Assembly: GCF_020783335.1 (NCBI RefSeq)
Contig: NZ_CP086068.1
Coordinates: 3,224,001-3,288,000 of the forward strand
DNA length: 64,000 nt
Direction of reading: 5' to 3'
Origin: Mucilaginibacter daejeonensis
GTDB taxonomy: Bacteria > Bacteroidota > Bacteroidia > Sphingobacteriales > Sphingobacteriaceae
How positions within the stretch are numbered: position 1 is the first letter of the stretch; each line of letters opens with the position of its first letter. Shown here piece by piece: positions 36,701 to 44,802 of the stretch. The notes below the pieces were generated by a model. That model was given only the letters and a program-made list of their open reading frames with translations, had not been told where the DNA came from and ran no database searches. The position numbers and the translations under genes are program-made.

Positions 36701-37176
36701 GTCACGATAGCCCGTATCTCGTCCATCATAGCCTTTCCGTTCAACAACATGTCGTGAGATACCATGTATTCAAGCCCCAACTCATCGCGCTTATCCACGT
36801 TGTTCCGCATTAAGGCCAGTACATTGGCATTTAAAGCGCCAAGACGGATAACGTTTTGCTGCTGATCCGCATCATCTTTGGTGAGCATTTGTAGCGAATT
36901 AAGGTTCTGCGTGATGCGAGGCAGAGCTGCATAATACGGATCAAGGAATTTGTCTTTATTGGTGGCCACGTAACCGCGCATGCCGGTCTCGGCATCTACC
37001 AGTGCCTGCAAAATGTTGTGCGAGGTACTGATGATCTCCTGGCTGTGTTCCACCTCCATTTGATTGTTTTGCAGTTGATCGATACTGCGATAGGAAAAGA
37101 TCCCCACTACAAATACGAGAAGCACGGATATGGCAAAGCCGATCAGTACCTGCGTACGGAAATTGAAGTTTAGCAT
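33745..37176 (-). CDS. CHASE3-GAF hybrid histidine kinase with three receivers
   Basis: 1143 residues. A membrane helix, a CHASE3 domain (about 30-180, with ETGMRGYVATNKDKFLDPY), a second membrane helix, a GAF domain (about 240-400), a coiled coil rich in Glu and Gln, then HisKA (FLANMSHELRTPLNSILVL) and HATPase (GGTGLGLSISRELA). Three receivers follow, with phospho-Asp in AVILDIMLPGKDGWE, CVILDLNLPDVSGLD and MVLMDIMMPKMDGYE. It is first in the operon with CheR, CheB and a second hybrid kinase. Confidence 0.93.
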   Translation of the reverse strand: MLNFNFRTQVLIGFAISVLLVFVVGIFSYRSIDQLQNNQMEVEHSQEIISTSHNILQALVDAETGMRGYVATNKDKFLDPYYAALPRITQNLNSLQMLTKDDADQQQNVIRLGALNANVLALMRNNVDKRDELGLEYMVSHDMLLNGKAMMDEIRAIVTKINDIENTSVQLGKERTRYAADRTVWTIGIGSAIFLIIIIVLFFYIQKTFDQQRKAEAEIKETNAELEVVLAENESRNWLLTGITLLSEKMQGQLDEKELSEKVLSEVCKYADAVSGTLYLYNENEDVLDLFAYYAFHDLGLVKKKIKLSEGWMGQVAQDQKATTVKGSFNDKLQLQTSIISQDLAEIMIVPFFFDKKLKGVMEVAFQGALTDAGRDYILSAADDIGIAINTAQARTIMHDLFEETQQQAEELEAQQEEMRVTNEELLNKTEMLQASEEELRVQQEELRTINAELEEKASLLEEKNQAIEEARTAINVKVNELETTGRYKSEFLANMSHELRTPLNSILVLARILKDNKTDNLSEDQIKYASVIFNAGNDLLTLINDILDLSKIESGKMDMQNDDVDVNSILTDLELLFTEVARNKHIKFDHTASGVPKHIYTDKQRVEQVLKNLLSNAFKFTPENGHISIIAKPGKKPDTISFTIKDSGIGIAPEKQRVIFEAFQQADGSTSRKYGGTGLGLSISRELAILLGGEISLTSQLGSGSEFTLTIPLKATQAPVREDEEPSLPTVESFQPAKEMLPQVTVNRPGRERPLVVIVEDDKNFADILNDYAREHGYDAVLTHEGTNAASLVKEQLPDAVILDIMLPGKDGWEILRELKADPDTQNIPVHLMSAGEAAANKVRKEGAISFMKKPINTETLDKLFHDMASQSGVPFRQILLVEDHEAQSQALKDLMQKQGITVDQAFTGEQAFDMLNQNEYQCVILDLNLPDVSGLDLLDRIKAIDRFTELPVIINTAMELDRSSVSRLMQYANAMVMKTNKSADRLIDEVNLFLHKVSSAPTAPAAKAAAPTKGKDILKGKKVLVVDDDMRNIFALSSALQQHDINVEIANDGDEALEKLEATPGIDMVLMDIMMPKMDGYEATRQIRKQNKWAKLPVIALTAKAMKEDREKCLAAGANDYITKPIDMDRLISLMQLWLEG

Positions 37177-37375
37177 TCTGTTAGGTAAAGTGTATGTGTC
37201 GGCCGATCAGATCAAGCCAACGAACCAAAGCTAATAATAAAATGTGACCAATAAAAAACCGTGTGAATACAACTTTGCTTGTCGTTGCAGCATACTCATC
37301 ATAGCTCACATGAGTGGTTAACGTAAGTTGAGTAGTGGAGCGACAAGGTTATAGCCACGCGCTATGAACGGATGA

Positions 37376-37810
37376 TCAGAGCGTTTGTTCAGGAAGGGGG
37401 TCTTCAGGTTTGTAAAAGTTTCTTGACCGTGGGTTGGCGATCACACTCAGCAGCGGACCTACAAATAAAAGATACCAACCCCATTTGAATTTGATGCTAC
37501 GGGTGAGTGCTGCGGCCAAGCCCTTGAACGGTATAAAACTAAAGGCATTATGAACCTTCAGTTGGGCAGCTACATATACTAAGACCACCAATATTAAAGC
37601 CGACCAGGCAGTCACTCGTGCAGGCTTGTATTGCTTAAGCACCGTACAGGCTATGCCTACCACCGATACCAACAACACGACCATACCATAAGGCTTGTTC
37701 AGATCATACAGATCCCAATTGAACAATCCTAACGGACGTAACAAGGGGCACCAGGTAGCGGCCATAAGCAGCACGAAACCAACAAAGGAGATAAAGGCTT
37801 TAGGGGGCAT
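37376..37810 (-). CDS. Small membrane protein of unknown function
   Basis: 144 residues with four hydrophobic segments: FISFVGFVLLMAATW, MVVLLVSVVGIACTVL, VTAWSALILVVLVYVAA and a final YLLFVGPLLSVIA, with a hydrophilic Pro/Glu tail. I do not recognise the family. The surrounding gaps hold no other gene. Confidence 0.65.
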   Translation of the reverse strand: MPPKAFISFVGFVLLMAATWCPLLRPLGLFNWDLYDLNKPYGMVVLLVSVVGIACTVLKQYKPARVTAWSALILVVLVYVAAQLKVHNAFSFIPFKGLAAALTRSIKFKWGWYLLFVGPLLSVIANPRSRNFYKPEDPLPEQTL

Positions 37811-37919
37811 TGGGTGTGGTTATAAAATATTTGGTCATTGTGTTACTGGTGTGGCCATCGTTTTATCATATCGGCCTCACTTAACATTAACCCAATAACG
37901 GTCACTTAATGACTAAGAA

Positions 37920-38249
37920 CTACTTAGTGATCTCCATTTTTTCGGCAAAGTGAGCACAGTAATCGCGCAGATCCTCAACAATGTTGGTCTCGCCGGTGGC
38001 GCGTAAAAAGCTGTCGCCCATGGTTTGCAGGGTCTCAAAAAAGAACTTTTTCATCTCCTCTACCGGCATATCCTTGGTCCAAAGATCGATCTTCAAGGTA
38101 TTCTTGTAGTTGTGATCCCACAACGAAAGCATAAAGGCTTTTACTGGCAGGGCCTCCTGGGTCTTTGAATCGGTAGATTCCCAGGTTATATTTTGAGGGA
38201 CATTGTTATCGTCGAGGTCCACAATGAGTTTGATCTCAGCTTTTTTCAT
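37920..38249 (-). CDS. gldC: Gliding motility protein GldC
   Basis: 109 residues matching GldC: KKAEIKLIVDLDDNNVPQNITWES, MLSLWDHNYKNTLKIDLWTKDMPVEEMKKFFFETLQTMGDSFLRATGE. In Flavobacterium GldC supports gliding. The ATG at 38249 is chosen because the upstream extension does not fit and the next gene overlaps it. A gliding-associated T9SS cargo is also in the window. Confidence 0.88.
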   Translation of the reverse strand: MKKAEIKLIVDLDDNNVPQNITWESTDSKTQEALPVKAFMLSLWDHNYKNTLKIDLWTKDMPVEEMKKFFFETLQTMGDSFLRATGETNIVEDLRDYCAHFAEKMEITK

Positions 38250-38274
38250 GATGATATAGAAGCAACAGGGTTGA

Positions 38275-38544
38275 TTAACGTACAAGTAAATATATAACAG
38301 TGGTGAGCGCTATAAAGCTCAGTTCCACCTTCCAAAGCGTTGGCGTATGCTGAAAAAAATTACGGAAGATCATGTCCAGGAACCATGACATGATCCCGAA
38401 CAACAAGAAGATCAGCGCTATGGTACCAGTAAGTGCCTGGTACTGCTGACCGGTGACCGCCACTGGCTTAAAGATCCAGGTGATAGCGGCCAGTACTATA
38501 AAGAATGCCGTGGCAAAATTAAGCGGTGTTAAACGAAGCTTCAT
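38275..38544 (-). CDS. Small two- to three-helix membrane protein
   Basis: 89 residues with three hydrophobic stretches (ATAFFIVLAAITWIF, GTIALIFLLFGIMSWFL, KVELSFIALTTVIYLLV). Its ATG overlaps the stop of the helicase gene (TAATG), and gldC begins 25 bases downstream, so it is probably translated from the same message. I do not recognise the family. Confidence 0.7.
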   Translation of the reverse strand: MKLRLTPLNFATAFFIVLAAITWIFKPVAVTGQQYQALTGTIALIFLLFGIMSWFLDMIFRNFFQHTPTLWKVELSFIALTTVIYLLVR

Positions 38545-39890
38545 TATCCTCTTTTTTTGAAAGATTTACCTCGGGTGGTCTTGGGTTTTCCATGTTTCAA
38601 CGCAAGCGTTTGTTTACGTCCCAATGGTTTCTTTTTCTCTACCCGCTCCTTTTTTTCATGGAACGCTCCTTTAAAGTCAGGATCATCCCGGCGCTTTTGC
38701 ATATCGATCTCACGAGCCTGCTCCTGGCGCTCTTCGTAAGGTGTTTCTTCTATAAATACGTCCTCAGGAATAGGCAGTATAGATACCTGCTGGCGAATGA
38801 GTTTCTCGATCTGTTGCAGGTAATATTCTTCGGCCGGGTTGCAAAAGGTGATCGCTTCCCCATGCTGGTAAGCTCTGCCGGTACGACCTATGCGGTGTAC
38901 ATAATCTTCGATCACGATCGGCACGTCAAAATTGATCACGTGGCTTACATCGGTCACATCAATGCCTCGTGAGGCAACATCCGTGGCTACTAATATCTTC
39001 ACCTCATCATTCTTGAACGAGTTGATCGAGTTGATACGGGTATTTTGTCCTTTATTGGCATGCAACACCTTTACCTGGTCCTCATCGTACTTACGCACCA
39101 GGAACTTGTAAACATCCTCGGCAGCGGTACGCGTTTTACAGAACACGATCAATTTTTTAACCTCCTCATCACGGTCCAGGATCTTTTTCAGCAAATTGAT
39201 CTTGGTCTTGATGTTAGGTACAAAGTATAATGACTGGTTGATGGTTTGTGCGGGTGTGGCCTGAGGGGTAACCTCGATCACTGTCGGGAACTCGAGGAAG
39301 TTGCCGGAAAGCACGTGCACCTTGTCTGACATGGTGGCCGAGAAAAGCAGGTTCTGTCTTTTGCGCGGCACAACCTCCAGTATACGGTTGATCTGCGGCA
39401 TAAAGCCCATATCCATCATCTTATCGGCCTCGTCCAATACCAATATCTGCAACGGTTTGGTATGGATGTGCCCACCCAAGTATATATCGAGGTATCGGCC
39501 CGGTGTAGCCACAATGATATCGACACCTTTCTTTATCGATTCGATCTGAGTTTTAGGGCCCAAGCCGCCATAAAGCAGAACGGTGCGCAGGTCGGTATTC
39601 ACCGCGAATTTGCGAATGTTCTCCTCGATCTGCATGGCCAGCTCGCGTGTGGGTGCCAGCACTAACGCCCTTGCATCATTACCCTGAGCATACTTGAGCT
39701 TCATGAGTATGGGCAATACATACGCGGCCGTTTTGCCGGTACCTGTCTGTGCGATGCCCATCACATCCTGGCCGTTCAATATGGGCGGGATGGCTTTTTG
39801 CTGTATAGGCGTAGCCTCTGTATAGCCGGCATCGGCAATGGCATTAAGGATCTGCCGGTTGAATTTAAAATCGTCGAAAGGTACGCCCAT
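38544..39890 (-). CDS. DEAD-box RNA helicase (RhlE-like)
   Basis: 448 residues with the standard motifs: Q motif (FKFNRQILNAIADAGYTEATPIQQKAIP), Walker A AQTGTGKTAAYVLP, PTRELA, DEAD in VLDEADKMMDMG, SAT in LFSATMS, and HRIGRTGRAYQHG. A basic C-terminal tail (KKKPLGRKQTLALKHGKPK) may bind RNA. The ATG at 39890 is chosen because TATCTTTG lies 6 nt upstream. It likely remodels RNA during ribosome assembly or cold adaptation. Confidence 0.93.
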   Translation of the reverse strand: MGVPFDDFKFNRQILNAIADAGYTEATPIQQKAIPPILNGQDVMGIAQTGTGKTAAYVLPILMKLKYAQGNDARALVLAPTRELAMQIEENIRKFAVNTDLRTVLLYGGLGPKTQIESIKKGVDIIVATPGRYLDIYLGGHIHTKPLQILVLDEADKMMDMGFMPQINRILEVVPRKRQNLLFSATMSDKVHVLSGNFLEFPTVIEVTPQATPAQTINQSLYFVPNIKTKINLLKKILDRDEEVKKLIVFCKTRTAAEDVYKFLVRKYDEDQVKVLHANKGQNTRINSINSFKNDEVKILVATDVASRGIDVTDVSHVINFDVPIVIEDYVHRIGRTGRAYQHGEAITFCNPAEEYYLQQIEKLIRQQVSILPIPEDVFIEETPYEERQEQAREIDMQKRRDDPDFKGAFHEKKERVEKKKPLGRKQTLALKHGKPKTTRGKSFKKRG

Positions 39891-39896
39891 AGCGTG

Positions 39897-39904
39897 CAAA
39901 GATA
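39897..39904 (-). promoter_or_regulatory. Bacteroidota -7 box (TATCTTTG) close to the helicase start
   Basis: The minus strand reads TATCTTTG CACGCT ATG, with 6 nt between box and start codon. This is the same geometry as for the HAD and 11199 genes. Confidence 0.65.
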
Positions 39905-40003
39905 ACAAATTAGTGAGGAAGTCGGTGACGGCAGGGATCCGCAAGCAGAAGCACGGGTGGCGTAGCTTATATTATGCCTTCACCAGATGGCATATCCTCA
40001 GGC

Positions 40004-40615
40004 TTACTTGCTGATCTCGTGATCAACAGCCTCTACCCAACGTTCGAACAGATGTGTCTCGATAGCAACGGCTTTATCAGCATGGACCTGCCAATCAGAA
40101 GAGAAACCTTGCAACTGGTTGATCATCTCTTCCAAGTGGCCTTCCTCTTCCAGTATGATCGATTTTACGTTCACCTTGCTGCCGGCCTCGGTCAGTACTT
40201 CCTGATAGACCGGGTACAACTCATCGGCACGTACTTCAATAGCATAGGTGACCAAAAGGTAGGCAGCAAAACGTAGTTCATTACCGGTAAGCGCCAATTT
40301 ATCTTTCAGATAACGGCAAACATCGATATCGAGTTGATTCAAATAACGTTTGCTATGGCTTGCAGCTAAAAGGTATTCGGGAGCATAAGTGGGCAACGAC
40401 ACGCCTTCTATCTTTTCGATCTGTTTTTTCAGGTAGAACGCGTGACGATGTTCTTCGGCCGCATGTTTTAATATGATATAGGTAACGGTGGTGGTATCCT
40501 CACTGGCCGAGATCTTGCGGGCGCCTGTGTTCTCCATTAGCGAGAGTGTGTTCAGCCAACGGGCGTGCAAAAGGTCATTATTAACTATGGTCGAAAAAAC
40601 GTTCTTGAGCTCCAT
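40004..40615 (-). CDS. Ferritin-like diiron-type protein
   Basis: 203 residues, mostly helical. The pattern LHARWLNTLSLMENTGA, EEHRHAFYL, EVRADELYPVYQ and EEEGHLEEMINQL gives paired E..H ligands spaced as in ferritin-like four-helix bundles. It could bind iron or a diiron centre. I cannot assign a reaction. It lies between bioA and the helicase, same strand as bioA with an 11-base gap. Confidence 0.65.
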   Translation of the reverse strand: MELKNVFSTIVNNDLLHARWLNTLSLMENTGARKISASEDTTTVTYIILKHAAEEHRHAFYLKKQIEKIEGVSLPTYAPEYLLAASHSKRYLNQLDIDVCRYLKDKLALTGNELRFAAYLLVTYAIEVRADELYPVYQEVLTEAGSKVNVKSIILEEEGHLEEMINQLQGFSSDWQVHADKAVAIETHLFERWVEAVDHEISK

Positions 40616-40626
40616 TTAAGTACAAA

Positions 40627-41892
40627 TTATAAGGTATCGAGCGCTTGCCCGATCGTGCGGTAAATATAGCGTAGCTGATCGGTGGTTATGCAATACGGAG
40701 GTAAAATGTATAGCACGTTACCCAAAGGGCGCAGCACGATACCGGCCTCTAAAAAGTAGCGGTACAAGGTATCACGCAGGCTGCTGAAGTAAGAAGTATC
40801 ATTACCGGTCTCCCACTCCATGGCCAAAATAGTACCTGTTTGCCTGATGGCGCGTATACGGCGATGACCGCGTATCTGCTCCGCAAAGGCAGCATGTTCC
40901 GCAGCTATGCGATCGATATTTTGTTGCGTTGAAGGGTCAACAAAAAGGTCCATACTGGCCAGCGCGGCAGCACAAGCCACCGGGTTAGCGGTGAAGGAGT
41001 GCCCGTGAAAAAGTGTTTTTAAACGGTCGTCAGACAAAAAGGCATCATAGATTTGCAAAGTGCAGGTCGTAACCCCAAGTGCCATAGTGCCGCCTGTGAG
41101 GCCTTTGGAGAAACACATGATGTCGGGCTGATGCTTCAGGTGATCACAAGCGAACCGTTTACCGGTGCGGCCAAATCCGGTAAATACCTCATCGTCGATG
41201 GTGAATATCCCTTCCTGCTTACAATGAGCGATCAACTGATCCAGGTACTCGGCCTCATACATGATCATTCCGCCCGAACCCTGTACCAATGGTTCGAAGA
41301 TAAAGCAAGCCAGTTCGGTCTTGAGCCCAGAGATATGGGCTTTAAGCTGATCGATGTTATCAGCATTGGGTAGGTCAATGAACTCGACACCGAATAGTAG
41401 CTTATCAAAGGCACTGGTGAAAGCGCTGCGTCCACTTACTGCCATGGCCCCGAAGGTGTCGCCATGGTAAGCATCATTAAAGGCGAGCATCTTGGTACGC
41501 TGCTCTCCCTTGTTATGCCAGTACTGTAAACACATTTTAATAGCGACCTCTATGGCCGTTGAACCATTATCGCTATAGAACACCTTTTTTTGATCTAAAG
41601 GCAGTATCGATAACAAACGCTCCGCCAGTTCAACAGCCGGCTGATGGGTGAACCCTGCAAAGATCACATGCTCGAGCACCTTTAACTGCTTGGCGACCTT
41701 TTCAGCTATATAAGGATGGGCGTGGCCATGTATATTGACCCACCATGAGGATACGGCGTCGATATAGCACTTACCATCCTCATCATATATGCAGGCACCC
41801 TCGCCACGAACGATGCCTATAGGTGGCATTGCTGTTTGCATTTGCGTGTAGGGATGCCAGATCACCGCACTGTCGCGTTCGCTTAAGTTCAT
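40627..41892 (-). CDS. bioA: Adenosylmethionine-8-amino-7-oxononanoate aminotransferase
   Basis: 421-residue PLP enzyme of biotin synthesis, converting KAPA to DAPA with SAM as amino donor. Motifs: DGKCYIDAVSSWWVNIHGHAHP near the N-terminus, the substrate and PLP block FYSDNGSTAIEVAIKM, and the PLP-binding Lys in FSKGLTGGTMALGVT. The Trp pair in SSWWVN is typical of BioA. No other bio gene is adjacent. Its ATG overlaps the Nudix stop by 4 bases. Confidence 0.95.
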   Translation of the reverse strand: MNLSERDSAVIWHPYTQMQTAMPPIGIVRGEGACIYDEDGKCYIDAVSSWWVNIHGHAHPYIAEKVAKQLKVLEHVIFAGFTHQPAVELAERLLSILPLDQKKVFYSDNGSTAIEVAIKMCLQYWHNKGEQRTKMLAFNDAYHGDTFGAMAVSGRSAFTSAFDKLLFGVEFIDLPNADNIDQLKAHISGLKTELACFIFEPLVQGSGGMIMYEAEYLDQLIAHCKQEGIFTIDDEVFTGFGRTGKRFACDHLKHQPDIMCFSKGLTGGTMALGVTTCTLQIYDAFLSDDRLKTLFHGHSFTANPVACAAALASMDLFVDPSTQQNIDRIAAEHAAFAEQIRGHRRIRAIRQTGTILAMEWETGNDTSYFSSLRDTLYRYFLEAGIVLRPLGNVLYILPPYCITTDQLRYIYRTIGQALDTL

Positions 41893-42326
41893 TTTTTGTT
41901 TTTCAATAGTTCAACCACATGTTGATCGATCGGGAAGGTCACATCCTTTGGATGCAACTCTGCAAGCGATCGCCAGCGGAAAGCCTGCAACGAGCCGGAA
42001 GTTCCGTCAAAATCGAAAGCCTTGGTCTTGCAGGTAAAGTTCACCGTCCCTGCCGCCCTTACCTTATAATATACACTGATGATCTGCGAATCGTTGAAAG
42101 CCGACTTGACAAAAAAATCTGTGGTGTAAAAGTGTTCAATGATCTCTACTTCTGTAGCGCATTCCTCTATAAATTCGCGCTTAAGCGCATCGGTCAGCCC
42201 CTCACCATACTCCAAACCGCCACCCGGAAATTTGGTGAAGCGATAGCCCTGCTCCTGCTCATCGGTGAGCAGGATCTCATCGTTATCGTTAACGAGCAGC
42301 CCATATACACGTACATTGAAATACAT
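41889..42326 (-). CDS. NUDIX hydrolase
   Basis: 145 residues with the Nudix box, from GGGLEYGEGLTDALKREF to EECATEV (metal-binding Glu residues present). The substrate cannot be told. It overlaps the upstream cation-efflux gene (TGATG) and the downstream bioA gene, so the three are translationally coupled. Confidence 0.9.
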   Translation of the reverse strand: MYFNVRVYGLLVNDNDEILLTDEQEQGYRFTKFPGGGLEYGEGLTDALKREFIEECATEVEIIEHFYTTDFFVKSAFNDSQIISVYYKVRAAGTVNFTCKTKAFDFDGTSGSLQAFRWRSLAELHPKDVTFPIDQHVVELLKNKK

Positions 42327-43339
42327 CAGTTCTCGTAGTGCTTTTTATTGCGGATAATATTATCCATGTTCCATTCAATATCGATTCGCTTAGCTTCTGA
42401 CCGGATCGGGCAGTTGGGCATGCTACAATAATGACAACACTCCGGTACGCAGGGATCGGTATGAATGAAGAGTTCAGTCGGTACACCTGCCTTCTCATTG
42501 ATCATCTTGTCTACCAACGATACCTCCAAATGCACGCGGTTCAGATCAAAATAATTGGGTAGCGTAAGATGGCAATCGATATGCAGTTCGTGACCATACT
42601 TTTGGGCCCTCAAATTATGTATGTCGATCCATTCAGGCTTGCGTTCAGCATTCAACACCTTGATCACATTTTCTACGATCACAAAGTCGGTCTCGTCCAT
42701 TAAGCCGGCCACGGATCGACGGATGAGTGCGTAACCCGTATAACAAATGTAGGCGCCCACCGCAATGGACAACGCACCATCTAACCAATGCAGACCGGTA
42801 ACATGTATCAGTAGCAAGCCTACTACTAAACCGCCGCTGGTCACCATATCGGTGATCAAATGACGACCATCGGCCTCCAACGTGATCGAGTTGAGTTGCT
42901 TGCCTTTTACTATCATGTAATAACCCAGCCCACCATTGATCGCACCGGTAACGCCTATAATGATCGCGCCGATAAGCAGATCATGCAATACCTGCGGATG
43001 AAATAGCCCATATACCGATTTGAACAAGATACCTACACCAGCGACCGAGATCAGCGCACCCTCTAAAAACACCGAAAAGAACTCGATCTTACCATGACCG
43101 TAAGGGTGGTTCTCGTCCCTCGGCCGGGAGGCGATGTAAATACTAAAGAAGGCGAAGGAACTGGCCACCACATTCACGATGCTTTCGGCGGCATCGGCAA
43201 GTACAAAGTTAGATGCGGTGATAAAGTAGGCGCTGAACTTGGCCAGCATCAACACGATGCTTACAGCGAGCGCTACAATGATAATGTTCCTTTTTTGAAG
43301 CAAAACAGAAGAATTGGCTGCAAATTTAATAATAACCAC
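42326..43339 (-). CDS. Cation diffusion facilitator family transporter
   Basis: About 337 residues with the CDF core of six membrane helices: DAAESIVNVVASS (DxxxD metal site), HPYGHGKIEFFSV (HxxxD-type region), LEADGRHLITDMVTSGG (second site). The cytoplasmic tail includes DPCVPECCHYCSMPNC, a Cys-rich cluster not seen in all CDF members. It would export zinc, iron or a related divalent ion. The GTG at 43339 is uncertain; a TTG at 43303 is a possible start, since a TAAATTTG box lies at 43321-43328. Confidence 0.88.
   Translation of the reverse strand: MVIIKFAANSSVLLQKRNIIIVALAVSIVLMLAKFSAYFITASNFVLADAAESIVNVVASSFAFFSIYIASRPRDENHPYGHGKIEFFSVFLEGALISVAGVGILFKSVYGLFHPQVLHDLLIGAIIIGVTGAINGGLGYYMIVKGKQLNSITLEADGRHLITDMVTSGGLVVGLLLIHVTGLHWLDGALSIAVGAYICYTGYALIRRSVAGLMDETDFVIVENVIKVLNAERKPEWIDIHNLRAQKYGHELHIDCHLTLPNYFDLNRVHLEVSLVDKMINEKAGVPTELFIHTDPCVPECCHYCSMPNCPIRSEAKRIDIEWNMDNIIRNKKHYEN
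43321..43328 (-). promoter_or_regulatory. Possible -7 box for the CDF gene
   Basis: The minus strand reads TAAATTTG, matching TAnnTTTG. It lies 43 nt from the opposing box at 43365, so the two divergent promoters overlap in the -33 region. Confidence 0.45.
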
Positions 43340-43364
43340 TTCAATTACCCGAAAGGTAATTTTA

Positions 43365-43372
43365 TATATTTG
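43365..43372 (+). promoter_or_regulatory. Bacteroidota -7 box (TATATTTG) for the aminotransferase
   Basis: TATATTTG matches TAnnTTTG, 24 nt before the ATG at 43397. Confidence 0.65.
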
Positions 43373-43396
43373 CCCTTCAACATATACGATTCTATT

Positions 43397-44590
43397 ATGA
43401 GCGCACTAAGTGACAGGATCAATAACCTGTCTGAATCACAGACCATTAAAATGGCTAAACTGGGTCGCGAATTGGCGGCAAAAGGAGTTGATGTTATCAG
43501 CCTTAGTTTTGGCGAACCTGATTTTCACACCCCTGAATACATCAAGGACGCTGCTAAACAGGCGATGGACGATAACTTTACCTACTATACCCCGGTAGCC
43601 GGTTATCCGGAACTGCGAAAAGCGATCGTAAAAAAATTAAAGGATGAGAATGACCTGGACTATGATGTTACCGACATCGTGGTTTCTACCGGTGCTAAGC
43701 AAGCCATCGCTAATGCAGTGCTATGTTTGGTGAACCCTGGTGAAGAAGTGATCATCCCCACCCCTTACTGGGTATCTTACTCAGAGGTGGTTAAGCTGGC
43801 AGAAGGTAAAAGTGTCTTCATCAAAACCACTGTTGAACAGAATTTTAAGATCACGCCTGAACAATTAGAGGCAGCGATCACTCCTAAGAGCAAGTTGTTC
43901 ATGTTCTCATCGCCGTCTAACCCTACTGGAAGTTTATATAGCAAGAGCGAGTTAGAAGCTTTGGCCAAGGTATTTGAGCGTCATCCACATGTGTATATCC
44001 TTTCTGATGAGATATATGAACATCTGAACTACGTTGATAAACATGAGACTATTGCTCAATTTGATAGTATAAAAGACCGTGTGGTGATCATCAACGGTTT
44101 TTCAAAAGCTTACGCCATGACCGGCTGGCGCATTGGCTACACCGCATCGACCAAAGAACTGGCTTCGGCATTTGATAAAATGCAGGGACAGATCACTTCA
44201 GGTACTTGCTCGATCACTCAACGTGCGGGTACTGCTGCTTACAACGGTGGCTTAGCTGCTGTGTTGGAGATGCGTGAGGCATTCAAAAAGCGTCGTGACC
44301 TGGTGCACAGTTTATTGACAGAGATCGATGGATTGAAGGTGAATTTGCCTGAAGGCGCGTTCTACTTCTTCCCTGATGTGACCTCTTATTTCGGCAAGGC
44401 ATTTAATGGCAAAACCATCAACGATGCCGACGAGCTAAGTATCTATTTATTGGAAGAAGCCCACGTAGCCGTTGTTGGCGGCGATTCATTTGGTGCTCCT
44501 GAATATATCCGCTTATCATACGCAGCGGCCGAGGACAAGTTGGTAGAAGCTGTAAAGCGTATCAAAAGAGCTTTAGAACAGCTGAAATAG
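43397..44590 (+). CDS. Pyridoxal-phosphate aminotransferase (aspartate aminotransferase class Ib)
   Basis: 397 residues. ISLSFGEPDFHTPEYI, YTPVAGYPELRKAI, STGAKQAIANAV, SPSNPTGSLYS and the PLP-binding Lys in INGFSKAYAMTGWRIGY are the signatures of fold-type I aspartate aminotransferases. It should transfer the amino group between aspartate or another amino acid and 2-oxoglutarate. The ATG at 43397 is preferred because the reading frame further upstream overlaps the divergent CDF gene. Confidence 0.93.
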   Translation: MSALSDRINNLSESQTIKMAKLGRELAAKGVDVISLSFGEPDFHTPEYIKDAAKQAMDDNFTYYTPVAGYPELRKAIVKKLKDENDLDYDVTDIVVSTGAKQAIANAVLCLVNPGEEVIIPTPYWVSYSEVVKLAEGKSVFIKTTVEQNFKITPEQLEAAITPKSKLFMFSSPSNPTGSLYSKSELEALAKVFERHPHVYILSDEIYEHLNYVDKHETIAQFDSIKDRVVIINGFSKAYAMTGWRIGYTASTKELASAFDKMQGQITSGTCSITQRAGTAAYNGGLAAVLEMREAFKKRRDLVHSLLTEIDGLKVNLPEGAFYFFPDVTSYFGKAFNGKTINDADELSIYLLEEAHVAVVGGDSFGAPEYIRLSYAAAEDKLVEAVKRIKRALEQLK

Positions 44591-44611
44591 TATCAATACT
44601 TATATCAAGGT

Positions 44612-44644
44612 AAAAGGCTGGATGCTTAATGCATCCAGCCTTTT
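44612..44644 (+). terminator. Rho-independent terminator of the aminotransferase
   Basis: AAAAGGCTGGATGC (44612-44625) pairs with GCATCCAGCCTTTT (44631-44644) around TTAAT. More T follows. Confidence 0.9.
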
Positions 44645-44751
44645 TTGCATAATGGAATAATATAAAGGTTTGTGGATCAACACACTTGCTTGGTAAGTTG
44701 TCTTTCCAATGAAGCTATACCGATGCAGATCGGTGACCAACCCACAACAAA

Positions 44752-44782
44752 AAAGGCCGAGCGGTCATCCCACTCGGCCTTT
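44752..44782 (-). terminator. Terminator of the first barrel gene
   Basis: AAAGGCCGAG (44752-44761) pairs with CTCGGCCTTT (44773-44782), with T-rich sequence after it on the minus strand (TTTTTTGTTG). Confidence 0.75.
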
Positions 44783-44802
44783 ATATCTTTTGACTTACTG
44801 AA

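Noticed and set aside
43094..43396. N-terminal extension of the aminotransferase frame
   Set aside because: The extension overlaps the divergent CDF gene and contains no family motif; the ATG at 43397 follows a promoter box.
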